Source: an uncultured Paraprevotella sp.
Lineage (GTDB): Bacteria; Bacteroidota; Bacteroidia; Bacteroidales; Bacteroidaceae
NCBI GenBank assembly: GCA_944320775.1
Contig: CALUIV010000007.1
Location: forward strand, 51,973 to 115,972
Direction of reading: 5' to 3'
DNA: 64,000 nucleotides
Shown: one piece after another, positions 51,025 through 61,136 of the stretch
How the letters are laid out: each line of letters begins with the position of its first letter
Position numbering within the stretch: position 1 is the stretch's first letter
Translations under genes and position numbers: made by a program
The notes under the pieces: model-generated
What the model saw: the letters and a program-made list of their open reading frames with translations, nothing else
The model's database searches: none
What the model was told of the DNA's origin: nothing

Positions 51025-52599
51025 ATGAAAAAGATTTTTTCTTTGATTTTTTCTTTGATGTTGCTGCTTTTAGGCAGTTGTACCAAAGATGAGGTACTGA
51101 TGACAGCGTCGATCAGTGGTTATGTGACGGATTATGTAAATGCGAATGCGCCGATAGCCGGAGCAACTGTTACGATTAATACGAAAGGTATTACGAAGAC
51201 AACCGGAAGCGACGGACGTTATGAATTTACGGATGTGGAGCCGGGAACTTATACGTTGCAGGTAACGGCTAATGGTTATCAGGCGACGACAAAACAGACT
51301 ACGGTGTATGCCGGAGAAGTTACTAACTTGGATTTCCAGCTTTCTCCTGCCGGACAAAATGTAGAGGTGACACCGCAAATGTTGAGTTTCGGACCTCAGA
51401 GCAAAAGCTTGAATTTTTCAATAAAGAACAAGGGCAATGCGTCTTTGCAGTATAGCATTACGAATTATCCTTCTTATATTACCGTGTCACCGGCTTCCGG
51501 TTCGGTTTCTGCAAAAGGAACGCAGACGGTTACGGTAAATGTGAATCGTGATGCTTTGACTGGTGACGCTACTTGTCAGCTCTTGGTGAACATTGGAAAC
51601 GATTCTTATCCGGTAAATATTAGCATCAATTCTCAGGAAGTAACACAGAAGTTGACCGTGACTCCGGCATTGCTGGATTTCGGAACGGCTTATAACGAGT
51701 TGCAGTTTACTGTGAAGAATATCGGTACTGCCGGTGATTTGGCCTGGAATATCAGTGCGCCGACTGAAAGTTCTATTCAGGTGAGTCCGTCGTCTGGAAC
51801 GACTGCAATGGGTAATTCTACACAGATTACGGTGAAATTGGACCGTAGTAAACTAATTTCTGATTTGCAGACTTTCCTAAATGTAAACGTACCTGGAGGT
51901 TCTGTTTCGGTGCAGATTATTGCCAGCAAGGCTAATGGCGGAGAAACAGGTGGAAATGAAGGCTCATCGGATGAAATTGCTGTAAAAGCAAATTTGCTGG
52001 CTTATTATACATTCGATGAGGCCAACATGAAGGATGATTATGAGTATGGAATGGATGGTCAGCTATATAATGATCCTACTTTTATTGATGATACTCCGAA
52101 TGGAAAGGGTAAGGCACTGTTTTTGAATGCGATTAAGGATCAGTATGTACGGATTCCATATCAGCCTTTTAAAGATCGTAAAGCTTATTCTATTTCTTTT
52201 TGGATTAAGGATTTAGGTGCGGGGACAATCTTTGGTAATATGAATACATATGGTTCTGCAAAGGGACCAGCATTTTTCGCGACAGAAGATAATGCTTTTC
52301 AATTTTTAGGTCATGAAGATCCATACTATGGTGGTGCTATTGATTTTACATATAAATATTCAACATTACAGGATGGTTTATGGCATATGGTTACCATAAC
52401 TAAGGATACTAATCGTAATGTGAATTTATATATTGATGGACAGAAAGTGGATACTGGAGTACTTGGTCGTGATGAGACATCAGATGGTGTCAATATGGAA
52501 TTTGGCGGAATGTCTTCTATGAAATTGGATAACATTCGTTTTTATGCAACAAATTTGTCTTTGGAAGAAATCCGTGAAATTTATAATTCAGAAAGATAA
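51025..52599 (+). CDS. Lipoprotein: carboxypeptidase-regulatory-like + 2 BACON-like repeats + LamG
   Basis: A 524-residue lipoprotein (LLLLGSCTKD, Cys19), paralogue of the previous gene with two of the four BACON-like repeats. The regulatory-like fold is at ~30-108 (GYVTDYVNANAPIAGATVTI, GSDGRYEFTDVEPGTYTL), BACON-like repeats at ~113-206 and ~209-302, and LamG at ~318-524 (LLAYYTFDEANM, DNIRFYATNLSLEEIREIY). Base composition is less AT-rich in the first half than in the LamG half, as if the two halves had different histories. It is likely a surface-exposed binding protein. Confidence 0.78.
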   Translation: MKKIFSLIFSLMLLLLGSCTKDEVLMTASISGYVTDYVNANAPIAGATVTINTKGITKTTGSDGRYEFTDVEPGTYTLQVTANGYQATTKQTTVYAGEVTNLDFQLSPAGQNVEVTPQMLSFGPQSKSLNFSIKNKGNASLQYSITNYPSYITVSPASGSVSAKGTQTVTVNVNRDALTGDATCQLLVNIGNDSYPVNISINSQEVTQKLTVTPALLDFGTAYNELQFTVKNIGTAGDLAWNISAPTESSIQVSPSSGTTAMGNSTQITVKLDRSKLISDLQTFLNVNVPGGSVSVQIIASKANGGETGGNEGSSDEIAVKANLLAYYTFDEANMKDDYEYGMDGQLYNDPTFIDDTPNGKGKALFLNAIKDQYVRIPYQPFKDRKAYSISFWIKDLGAGTIFGNMNTYGSAKGPAFFATEDNAFQFLGHEDPYYGGAIDFTYKYSTLQDGLWHMVTITKDTNRNVNLYIDGQKVDTGVLGRDETSDGVNMEFGGMSSMKLDNIRFYATNLSLEEIREIYNSER

Positions 52600-52616
52600 T
52601 AATTAAATTTTGAATT

Positions 52617-53363
52617 ATGAGAAACTATAAAATGCTTTTGAGTCTGATCGGGGTCTTCTGTATCTTTACCTTAACAGCTTGTGATAAGATGGAAGATTGG
52701 TTTGGCGGTGACGACTCGAAAAAAGATAATATCAATCGTGGATTGGTGCTTCATTATAATTTCGATGATGCTACGGTGAATGATTTAACGGCCAATGAGT
52801 ATCATGGAGTTGCGTTTAACCAACCGACGTATATTACTGATACGCCAAACCGTCAGGGAAAAGCTTTGTCGCTGAACGGCTTTAAAGATCAAGCTGTAAG
52901 TATTCCCTATAACCCAGTTGCGGACAGTTCCTATTTTGCGGTATCATTTTGGTTGAAAGACTTTACACCGGGATATATTTTTACGGCAATGTCTGCCAAC
53001 AATAATTATGACGCTTTGAGCGTCAAGGTTGTTTCTGATCCTCGGGTATTTCAGGTATGGACTGAGGAACGTGAATCTGAAAAGTTTTCCAACTATGATT
53101 ATTCCGGCATACAGAGTGGAGCCTGGCATCATTTAGTGATCGAGGTTAGTAAAATTTCTGATGAAAGATATTTGTTGCTTTATGTAGACGGTGTTTTGGC
53201 AGATCGGATTCAAATCTGGCGTTCCTCTTCTTCTGCGTTGAAATTCCAGATAGGAAACAATGCAGCAGAAACGGTTAGTTTTAAAATCGATAATTTCAGA
53301 TTGTATAACCGTAGCCTGACTGCTAAGGAAGTAAAGATGATTTATGATGCTGAGCGTAAATAA
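52617..53363 (+). CDS. LamG-only lipoprotein
   Basis: A 248-residue lipoprotein (LTACDKMED, Cys22) consisting of a single LamG/concanavalin-like domain (LVLHYNFDDATVND, ISVPYNP-like VSIPYNPV, GAWHHLVIEVS, DNFRLYNRSLTAKEVKMIYD). It shares the terminal DNFRxY...EI.xIYxA signature with its two upstream neighbours. The three genes therefore form a series of decreasing domain number with the same C-terminal domain. It starts 17 bp after the previous gene and ends in a strong terminator. Confidence 0.78.
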   Translation: MRNYKMLLSLIGVFCIFTLTACDKMEDWFGGDDSKKDNINRGLVLHYNFDDATVNDLTANEYHGVAFNQPTYITDTPNRQGKALSLNGFKDQAVSIPYNPVADSSYFAVSFWLKDFTPGYIFTAMSANNNYDALSVKVVSDPRVFQVWTEERESEKFSNYDYSGIQSGAWHHLVIEVSKISDERYLLLYVDGVLADRIQIWRSSSSALKFQIGNNAAETVSFKIDNFRLYNRSLTAKEVKMIYDAERK

Positions 53364-53389
53364 AACGCTTGGTGTGCGGTAAACAAGGT

Positions 53390-53443
53390 GTGCCGGGAAT
53401 AGTGGATTTTATAGCTGCTATATTTCCGGCACGTTTTATTTTT
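53390..53443 (+). terminator. Terminator of the BACON/LamG series
   Basis: GTGCCGG (53390-53396) pairs with CCGGCAC (53426-53432), extended by an A/T-rich inner stem and followed by GTTTTATTTTT. Confidence 0.85.
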
Positions 53444-53464
53444 AAATTTTAAAAGGATAAAGAT

Positions 53465-54955
53465 ATGGCAAGTCGTTTTCTATTATGTTGTGGGGTATTA
53501 TTGGGGTTGTCTTGTTTCTCTGTCCGAGCACAGGATTCATTTGATGAATATCGGAAGAAACGGATGCAGGATTTCAACGCCTATCGGAATCGGCGTGAAA
53601 AAGATTTTGAGGAATACCGCCGGAAAAGAAGTCTGGAGTTTGCCCGATATCTGGAAGAACGCTGGAAGAAGTTCGAAGCCTATAAGGGAATTAAACGGCC
53701 GGTAGAACCCAAACCGAAAGAACCGGTTGTGTTTGATGAACCGGAAACTAAAATACCGGATTTGGTGAAAATCCCGATACGTAAAGTCGTACCGGTAACG
53801 CCGGCTCCCGTAACACCGAATCCGGTGAAACTACCACCTTTGAAAGAAAATGTACCGGTAACATCGAAAACCAAGTTTATGTTTCTGAACACACCTTGTT
53901 ATCTGGCAATGAATCAGTCGTTGAAATTTACTTTGAAAGGTATTTCGGAAAAGAATATTGCCGATGCTTATAAGCGTCTGTCTGATTCCCGGTATGATGC
54001 ATTTTATAATGATTGTGCCCAAATTTACCAACGTTTGAATCTGAATGGGTGGGGGGCCTTTTTACTGACCAGAGATATTGCTAAACGTTTGCAAGGGGCG
54101 GGTAATGAAGCCGTGTTGTTGCAGGCGGTGCTGATGACCCAGTTGGGATATGATGTCCGGATGGGAGTCGGTGATAATCGTTTATGCTTGATGATGGCCT
54201 CAACGGAAAGCATCGCAGAGTATGGATATCTGAAGGTGGACGGTCGGAATTATTATATCATGGATTCGACGTTCCGTAATGGTCCGTTTTATACTTACGA
54301 AAAAAATATCGACGGTGCAGTCCGGCCGATTGATTTTGATAATCCGGTTGACATGAAGCTGGATTATGCAGCAACAACAGTACGACAAATCCGCTCCTTG
54401 AAATATCCGCAAATGTCCGCTCAGGTTTCCGTGAACCGGAATTTGATTGATTATTATAAAGAGATGCCTCCATTGGCTGGTAATTGTTGGAATGTGTATG
54501 CCCGTCAGGCTTTGGAGAATCCCTGTTATCGGATGCTCTTGCCGCAATTGCGTCAGTACGTAACAGGTAAGGGGCAGAAAGAGGCCGCTTCCATGCTGTT
54601 GGATTGGGTGCAGACCGGCTTCCAGTATAAAACAGATGATGAACAGTTTGGTTACGAAAAGCCTTTCTTTAAAGAGGAGATTTTCTTTTATCCTTATTGT
54701 GACTGTGAGGACCGTTCCATACTGTTCAGCTATCTGATACACCAGTTGCTGAAATTAGATGTAGTGTTTATTTATTCACCGGGCCATGTGTTTACTGCGG
54801 TTTGTTTTGATGATCCGGTTGAAGGAGATTACATTCAAATTGATGGAAAGAAATACATCATTTGCGATCCGACATATATAGGAGCTGATGTCGGTCGTTG
54901 TATGCCGAATTATAAGAATGCTTCTTTTGAAGCTGTGCGGATTGATTGGAATTGA
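53465..54955 (+). CDS. Secreted transglutaminase-like protein
   Basis: A 496-residue protein with a signal peptide (LLGLSCFSVRAQ). Residues ~25-75 are a charged helical stretch with repeated F-x-x-YR units (DFNAYRNRREKDFEEYRRKR), followed by a Pro/Val/Lys-rich linker (~80-130). The C-terminal two thirds resemble transglutaminase/cysteine-protease-like proteins. The expected Cys-His-Asp triad is present as C414 (CDCEDRS), H441 (SPGHVF) and D468 (CDPTY), with ordinary family spacing. It could act as a peptidase or crosslinking enzyme on surface proteins; the Cys-rich CDCED segment is unusual. Position after three lipoproteins suggests their processing, but this is inference. Confidence 0.72.
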   Translation: MASRFLLCCGVLLGLSCFSVRAQDSFDEYRKKRMQDFNAYRNRREKDFEEYRRKRSLEFARYLEERWKKFEAYKGIKRPVEPKPKEPVVFDEPETKIPDLVKIPIRKVVPVTPAPVTPNPVKLPPLKENVPVTSKTKFMFLNTPCYLAMNQSLKFTLKGISEKNIADAYKRLSDSRYDAFYNDCAQIYQRLNLNGWGAFLLTRDIAKRLQGAGNEAVLLQAVLMTQLGYDVRMGVGDNRLCLMMASTESIAEYGYLKVDGRNYYIMDSTFRNGPFYTYEKNIDGAVRPIDFDNPVDMKLDYAATTVRQIRSLKYPQMSAQVSVNRNLIDYYKEMPPLAGNCWNVYARQALENPCYRMLLPQLRQYVTGKGQKEAASMLLDWVQTGFQYKTDDEQFGYEKPFFKEEIFFYPYCDCEDRSILFSYLIHQLLKLDVVFIYSPGHVFTAVCFDDPVEGDYIQIDGKKYIICDPTYIGADVGRCMPNYKNASFEAVRIDWN

Positions 54956-55010
54956 TTTTTCGGTATTGATAAAGAATATTTATTTTTATGTTGACTTAAA
55001 TTTACGCGTT

Positions 55011-56225
55011 ATGAAAATTAAAACTATTGATCAAGGTTTTGATATCTGTTTATGGATTGTATTTTTTGTGCTTGTTGTTGGTTCCTGGTTTCTTACCAAA
55101 TCAATAAGTGCACCTGATTTCGAAGTCGTAAACTCTGATGTACAGTATCCTTATGAATATACTAAGGACGATGGAGAAAGAGTTAAGTCTGTGTATTATT
55201 TAGCATGGAAACATGAGCAGTTTTCAAAACCTAAAGTTGTTATTTATGATCCCACGAATGGAAATTGGAAGGAATTTAAGGATGAGTATGTTGAAGAATA
55301 TAAAGTCTTAATGCCAGAAAGTCAGTATTCTTTTTGGCAAAGATGTTTTTGGGTCTTTCTGGTTGTTTTTGTTATTTTGTCTGCACTGGCCACTGTTTTT
55401 ATTGGTGGATTTATTCGCGACACCGTATTATATGGCATTGTTAAAATGAATAATTCGTTTTCAGATTGCGCCTATTTTTTGTATTACGATCGTTTTTGTT
55501 TTAAAAAACAGGCAAGTGATATCATGTTAAGAACTATTGATGATTATATGCTCAATAAGAAAGAGTATCTTTATAAAAAATATGTCGCATCTTTTGCAGA
55601 TTTGATTATGAATCTGTTGTTAAGAATTAAAGCACAAAAAACGACAAAGGTAAAATTCTATTATTCTTATCTGGATAATACGAAACAGCATACAGAGTAT
55701 TTGAAAGATTTGTCATTATACTGGCAATCGCAGATAGGAAAAAATGCTGATGCAGAAAAAAACCAAGAGTTTATTGATGCACAACGCCAAAAGAAATATG
55801 TGAATTTTAATATAAATGCTTCAGCCTCAGATTTTTCCTATATTGTATCTTCTGAATTGAAAAAATTATTTGTAGAGGTTATGGGAGAAGAGGTTTTTAA
55901 TTTTGAGGCTTGTAGCGGAGAATATGCTTCCGCAGTAAAAATTCCTGGTGTGATTTTTGTAACGACAACAGTTGAAAACTCTCTCAATACTTTTACTTGG
56001 AGTGGTAAAGGATATTTAAATGAACATTTCCCAGGTGTCGCTGTTCGGTTTACCATATATCATTACCTGAATGGACAAAAGAAAATCTTGTGGAATAAAT
56101 ATCTTAAGCCCAAATGCACTTATAAAGCAAAAGAAGATGCATTGGTTATATCTGATTTGTATAAGAACATGGTTGAAGAAACTATTCGTTCGTTCCCGGA
56201 ATCTCTTAAAAGTGATAAGGCATGA
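55011..56225 (+). CDS. Membrane protein of unknown function, two helices near the N terminus
   Basis: About 404 residues from the ATG at 55011 (MKIKTIDQGF); a longer reading would overlap the transglutaminase gene. One helix at ~12-31 (LWIVFFVLVVGSWFLTKSI), then a ~85-residue extracytoplasmic region, then a second helix (VFLVVFVILSALATVFIGGFI). The remaining ~260 residues are soluble, with many Tyr, Lys and Asn. I do not recognise the family. It is coupled to the next gene by an ATGA overlap (56222). The AT-rich composition fits accessory DNA. Confidence 0.5.
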   Translation: MKIKTIDQGFDICLWIVFFVLVVGSWFLTKSISAPDFEVVNSDVQYPYEYTKDDGERVKSVYYLAWKHEQFSKPKVVIYDPTNGNWKEFKDEYVEEYKVLMPESQYSFWQRCFWVFLVVFVILSALATVFIGGFIRDTVLYGIVKMNNSFSDCAYFLYYDRFCFKKQASDIMLRTIDDYMLNKKEYLYKKYVASFADLIMNLLLRIKAQKTTKVKFYYSYLDNTKQHTEYLKDLSLYWQSQIGKNADAEKNQEFIDAQRQKKYVNFNINASASDFSYIVSSELKKLFVEVMGEEVFNFEACSGEYASAVKIPGVIFVTTTVENSLNTFTWSGKGYLNEHFPGVAVRFTIYHYLNGQKKILWNKYLKPKCTYKAKEDALVISDLYKNMVEETIRSFPESLKSDKA

Positions 56226-57019
56226 GACTTAAAATTATATTTTTGTATGTTTCCTTTTTCATTGTTCTGTCTATAAAAGGACAGAACAATGAAAAGGAAG
56301 TTTTTACGGATTCTTTGACTTCAGTTCAGCTATATTTCCCAAAATATACGGAGTTCAAGAATGTATCTTTTAAAGCTTTCAAAAAGGCTACCGCAGTCCT
56401 AGAAAAAAGTTACATTAGTATATATTCAATGAAGAATCCCGAAGGTGAACAATATTCATGGATACGAATAAATGAATTTGATGATAAAGATCAATATGGC
56501 CATTTAATAAAAAGTGAAAAAATTAAAGATGTAGCGGAAGGATGGTTTCGTTATTATCAGAATGAAACGAAGAATGGTAAGACCTATATAACTTGTGTGA
56601 CTTTAATTCGAGGAAATATATATGCGTTTTATTTGGTTGAGACTGCTTACAAAGAAGAATTTTTAAGCAGTAAAAAGGTTGTAGCTTCATCCGTTTTTCC
56701 TAATTCAAAAAGTCCTGACAGGAAAAGAACGAATACGATGTCTGATATCGATTGGGGAATTTTTTGTATCATACTGTTGTCTGGACTTTGTTTTTGGAAA
56801 GTTAAATCTACCATGAGTGATAGTATAAAACTTATCCTCGTCGTATTGTCAAGTGCTATTCTTGTTGTATACTTGATATTTTATGTTTGGCTTACTATTT
56901 GGTCCTCAATTTTTCTAGGTTTTTTAAATGGGGCTTTCTGGTTTATTTGTCTGTTTAGTAAATCATGGAGTGATTTTTTCAATAGTTTAGAGAAAACGTT
57001 GAATAAGCTTTCAAGTTAA
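56222..57019 (+). CDS. Secreted/membrane protein of unknown function, coupled to upstream gene
   Basis: A 265-residue protein with a signal peptide (IIFLYVSFFIVLSIKGQ). A ~150-residue soluble part opens with VFTDSLTSVQLYFPKYTEF, a pattern seen in proteins that normalise or probe peptides, though no family could be named. Two or three hydrophobic segments follow (GIFCIILLSGLCFWKV, LILVVLSSAILVVYLIFYVW). Overlap with the preceding stop (ATGA) suggests the two act together. The unit ends in a strong bidirectional hairpin. Confidence 0.5.
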   Translation: MRLKIIFLYVSFFIVLSIKGQNNEKEVFTDSLTSVQLYFPKYTEFKNVSFKAFKKATAVLEKSYISIYSMKNPEGEQYSWIRINEFDDKDQYGHLIKSEKIKDVAEGWFRYYQNETKNGKTYITCVTLIRGNIYAFYLVETAYKEEFLSSKKVVASSVFPNSKSPDRKRTNTMSDIDWGIFCIILLSGLCFWKVKSTMSDSIKLILVVLSSAILVVYLIFYVWLTIWSSIFLGFLNGAFWFICLFSKSWSDFFNSLEKTLNKLSS

Positions 57020-57041
57020 TTTTTGTGTATAATTAGAATAT

Positions 57042-57102
57042 AATCTATTATATAACATGAGTTATATTGGAGAATTTTTAGCTCATATTATATAATAGAT
57101 TT
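57042..57102. terminator. Bidirectional terminator between convergent units
   Basis: AATCTATTATATAA (57042-57055) and TTATATAATAGATT (57089-57102) are perfectly complementary, with an ATGAG/CTCAT inner stem. T-runs lie on both sides, so it can terminate both the + strand operon and the - strand symporter gene. Confidence 0.85.
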
Positions 57103-57117
57103 CTTATCGTATGGATT

Positions 57118-58490
57118 TTATTCTTTATCTATATTTTCCTCCCTGCTTTCCCGTTCCAGACGGTCGCACCATAAATATTTATGGGTTTCACGGACAAGCA
57201 CTCCTGATAGCAGCAACAGAGAAATCAGGTTGGGAATCGCCATCAGGGCGTTCATGATGTCGGCAATGTTCCAGACTAAGGTCAGATTCATGACCGAGCC
57301 GACATAAATCAGCAAAATCCAAAGGATGCGATAGATCCAGATCAGTTTGCGTCCGCCCAGATACTCCACGGCTTTTTCGGAATAGTAACTCCAACCGAGG
57401 ATGGTGCTGAAGGCAAATGTGACAATGCCGAACGTCAGGGTGGGCGTACCGATATAAGGAATTTTGGAGAAGGCCATTTGGGTCAGGGCGGCATCGTTCG
57501 TGTAGTCGATGTCGGGGTAGGCCATAATGCTGCTTACAAGTACGATACCGGTCAGGGCGCAAATGACGACGGTGTCCCAGAAAGTGCCTGTCGATGAAAC
57601 CAGCGCTTGTCGCACCGGATTGCGTGTCTGTGCTGCGGCTGCTACGATCGGCGCCGAACCCAGTCCGGATTCGTTCGAGAACAGACCGCGCGCGATTCCA
57701 TAACGGACGGCCATCATGACCGTGGTTCCGGCAAAACCGCCACCGGCTGCTCGAGCCGAGAATGCCGAATCCAAAATCAGGCTAATGGCCGGAAGGATAT
57801 ATGAGGCGTTGATGTAAAGAATAACCAGGCAGCCGACAACATAAAACAAGGCCATAAAAGGAACCAATGCCGTACAAACCTTGGCAATTCCCTTAACTCC
57901 TCCCAGGATGACCAAAGGCTCATGGTCAGGCCGCTGAGGTGGGTGGATATGCCGTAGGATTCTTTCAGCAACAGAGAGATGGAATTGGTCTGTACGGTGT
58001 TGCCGATACCAAAAGCGGCCAGAGCCGTGACGACGCAAAAGAAGATGCCGAGCCATTTCATATTGAGTCCGCGTTCCAAAGCATACATCGGTCCGCCGAT
58101 CATTTGCCCTTCTTTATTCTTAACCCGATATTTTATGGCAAGCAGCCCTTCGGCATATTTGGTGGATATACCCAACACGCCCGTCAGCCAGCACCAGAAT
58201 ACGGCACCGGGACCACCCAGGGCAACAGCTGTGGCTACACCTATGATGTTGCCGGTTCCGATTGTGGCGGCCAATGAAGTGGCCAGATCCCCGAACTGGC
58301 TGACATCGCCTTTAGCGTCATCTTCTTTGCTGACAGACAGCTTGATGGCTTTCAGCAAATAGCGCTGTGGGAAACGCAATCTGACGGTCAGATACAAATG
58401 GGTTCCCAACAGCAGGATAATCATCGGCCAGCCCCAAAGAAAGGAGCTGACCGTTTTGGTTATTTCGAGAAAATCTGTTGTGTTTATCAT
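57118..58490 (-). pseudogene. AGCS-family alanine/glycine:cation symporter, frameshifted
   Basis: Two minus-strand reading frames together make one member of the alanine/glycine:cation symporter (AGCS) family. The first part (58490 downward) has FLWGWPMIILLLGTHLYLT, ATIGTGNIIGVATAVALGG and GGPMYALERGLNMKWL. The second has PLVILGGVKGIAKVC, RGLFSNESGLGSAPIVAAAA and WSYYSEKAVEYLGG. They meet near 57911-57935. The distance between the conserved G and LVILGG is several residues shorter than in relatives, so a small deletion with frame change is more likely than a single missed base. Unless the sequence is wrong, the transporter is inactive. Downstream it meets the bidirectional terminator. Confidence 0.8.
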
Positions 58491-58531
58491 ATGCAGTGTT
58501 GTTGGAAAAATAATCGAATGTATTTGTTAAC

Positions 58532-60114
58532 TTATTGTTTGGACGACCTTTGTTGATATTTCGGGTCGTTTCTCAAATCATTCTTCGGTATTGTCGTTTC
58601 ATTGCCGTCGCGCATGGCCATGTAGTGCGGTGACATGATCTCCACACCAGCTTCGTTGAAACGGTCCTGAATGTTCTGATGTAGGATGGAATAGATTTGT
58701 TGCAGGTCCTGAGCATTCTTGATGTAGGCATTTACCTGATAAACCGGATACCAGTCGCTTAATGAAGTTTGCAGGACAAACGGACGAGGTGAGTCGACGA
58801 CACCCGGTGTGTTCAGGGCGGCATCAATCAGCAGTTCATGCACGAGACGCCAGGGAGCATCATAACCGATCGTCACCTCGGAATGGATGATGAGGCCGTA
58901 TTCGCGGGCAGAGGCGCTGTAGTTCACGGTGTGTGACGACATCATGAATGAGTTTGGAATCGTTACAACTTCGTTTTTGGGCGTACGTATTCGTGTGACT
59001 AAAGGTGTTTTTCTATAACATTGCCAGTCGTGTCGTTCAATTTAATCTGGTCGCCTATTTTAAACGGGCGCATGTAGGTGATGACCAGACCGGCAATGAT
59101 GTTGCCGATTACCGTGGTAGAACCTAAAGATACAATCAGACCGACAAAAACGGAAATCCCCTGAAATACGCCGGAATTCGATCCTGGCAAATAAGGATAG
59201 ATCATAGCAATGTGGTACGCTGAACAGTAACTGTACGAGCATGAACAGATAGCGGAGCAGACTGGCACCGATCTGAAGCAGACGTACTTGTTTTCCGGTG
59301 TCGAGGAGCTCATAGTTTTGCAGCATGACCGGTTTCAGGCGGGTATCTTTCAGACGGTCGATACGGATGCGCAATTTGCGGAAGATCCAATTGGTAAACA
59401 GGAATAACAGCCATTGTCCGGCAACGACTAATATGAAATAAGCTATGCGTTTCAGTATCCGGATCAGGCCATATTCTTCTTTCATTTCCTGTAACTTGTC
59501 CACAACGATTTGTTTTCGCTGTTGTGCCAAAGAATCTCGACTTGTTTTCTCCCATAAGGCATCCCGGTCTGTTATGGAAAAAGGACTTGATTGCCGTACA
59601 TGATGTCGCTGACAATATCGGTCCTTTCTATTTTTACAGAATCTGTTTTGATGACGAGTTTCTTTCCAATTGTTTCTATGGCCTGTTGGGCATTTTGAGC
59701 ACGCATTTGTGGAGTGACTCCTCCCCGGGCTATATAAAAATAGAAAAGTGTATCCTCGTCGACAGTCATGGGGACACCGGGGGTAATCTGTCGAAGCGAG
59801 TCGATTTGTGCATATTGTTGAGCATGCCGAATAGAATCTTCCAAAATTCCTTGTAGGCGTAGTTGGGTGATTTCTGTTTGCAGGGTCGCTTCTTTCTGTT
59901 CTGCTTCTTTGATGCGCTGTTCCAAAAATTTCACATAGTTGGAGTCTGCTGTATGAGGCATATCCACTTTTTCGTTTCGGGTGAGTAAAGTGTCTGCATG
60001 ACCCAATATTTGCGTAAGTTTACCACGAATCTGTGCTTGAGCAGAAGAAATACAAATACTCAGCAGCAGAAAAATATATTTCTGATAACGTGAGTTGGAA
60101 TACTGTCTGTTCAT
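58532..60114 (-). pseudogene. MscS-family mechanosensitive channel, three frameshifts
   Basis: Four consecutive minus-strand segments together make one mechanosensitive-channel protein of about 520 residues. It runs from a signal peptide (ISSAQAQIRG) through a coiled-coil-like periplasmic domain to transmembrane helices (YFILVVAGQWLLFLFTNWIF) and the MscS pore and beta domain (GLIVSLGSTTVIGNIIAGLV, DDTTGNVIEK-like NDTTGNVIEK, VVTIPNSFMMSSHTVNY). The frame breaks lie at ~59578-59582 (A5 where A6 restores VLFSITDRDALW), ~59200-59225, and ~59008-59012 (T5 where T6 restores VIEKTPLVTRIRTP). Two of three are one-base losses in homopolymers, which fits sequencing error as well as decay. Confidence 0.78.
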
Positions 60115-60221
60115 AGTCGGCTGGATTATCAGGAAATGTTCTGTGTTACGAGAAAAAGGACCGTTTCCCGTTAGGAAGCGGCCCTTTATTTCATTTACGT
60201 TACTGTTTCAGTGTCTTTGGA

Positions 60222-61136
60222 TTAGAACAGTTTTGCAGGGTAAACACCTTCGTCTACCAAAGTCTTGATACGGGCTACAACACCTTCGCGATCGGCAGCA
60301 TAAGTTACGCCGAACCATTTAGAAGTTGTGTCGAGAATCTTCACAGTTGCAGTTCCGTCGTTGATCAGTTTATCAACCATCAATGGAATAAAGAACTCAG
60401 ACTTCAGATTCTCCATGTTCTTCGGATCGCTCAGGAATGTCTTGAAGAACTCTTCGCTGTAGTCGAAGTAATCAGGAGTGAATCCCCACATGTTCATTGA
60501 TACAGGAGTGTTTTCACCACCAACCGGAGTCCAGTTGCCGTTTTCATCCTTGTAGCTGATTTCGCCGTCTACCTTCATGATTTCTGTACGCTCAACGATA
60601 GCAGCCAGATTGCCTTTCTCGTCTTTTGCACAAACACCACGTGCTACAGAACCGTTTTCAGACAAGGTGTTGCCAATGCGGAAACCAACCATAGCGTATT
60701 GGTTCTTTGCGCCTTCCGGAAGCTCGCTCAGGAATTTACCGATAGCCATGAAAGCGTCGCGGTTGTAGAAGTCGTCGCAGTTGATGACGCAGAAAGGTTC
60801 CTTGATAGCATCCTTACCCATCAATACGGCGTGGTTTGTTCCCCATGGTTTTACACGGCCTTCCGGACAAGTGAATCCTTCTGGGAGGGCATCCAGTCCC
60901 TGGAATACCATTTCGCAAGGAATGTGGCCTTCGTATTTGCTGATGATTTTCTCGCGGAATTCCTGTTCGAAATCTTTGCGGATAACAAATACCAATTTAC
61001 CGAAACCGGCCTGAATAGCATCATAGATAGAATAGTCCATGATTGTTTCTCCGTTAGGACCCAGTCCGTCCAACTGTTTCAAACCACCGTAACGGCTACC
61101 CATACCAGCAGCCAGCAAAAATAATGTAGGTTTCAT
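60222..61136 (-). CDS. Sugar-phosphate nucleotidyltransferase family protein
   Basis: A 304-residue protein of the NTP-transferase fold with the nucleotide-binding motif LLAAGMGSRYGGLKQL (positions ~7-22), the metal-site INCDDFYNRD and TNHAVLMG. It belongs to the Bacteroidetes proteins annotated as nucleotidyltransferase or glucose-1-phosphate thymidylyl/uridylyl-like. The exact sugar and nucleotide are not determined. No frameshift is seen, in contrast to its neighbours. It stands alone, with ~100 bp to the channel gene downstream. Confidence 0.8.
   Translation of the reverse strand: MKPTLFLLAAGMGSRYGGLKQLDGLGPNGETIMDYSIYDAIQAGFGKLVFVIRKDFEQEFREKIISKYEGHIPCEMVFQGLDALPEGFTCPEGRVKPWGTNHAVLMGKDAIKEPFCVINCDDFYNRDAFMAIGKFLSELPEGAKNQYAMVGFRIGNTLSENGSVARGVCAKDEKGNLAAIVERTEIMKVDGEISYKDENGNWTPVGGENTPVSMNMWGFTPDYFDYSEEFFKTFLSDPKNMENLKSEFFIPLMVDKLINDGTATVKILDTTSKWFGVTYAADREGVVARIKTLVDEGVYPAKLF

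Noticed and set aside
57118-58490. Two separate transporter genes
   Set aside because: The two frames are complementary parts of one AGCS protein and their join shows a frame change, not a start and stop.
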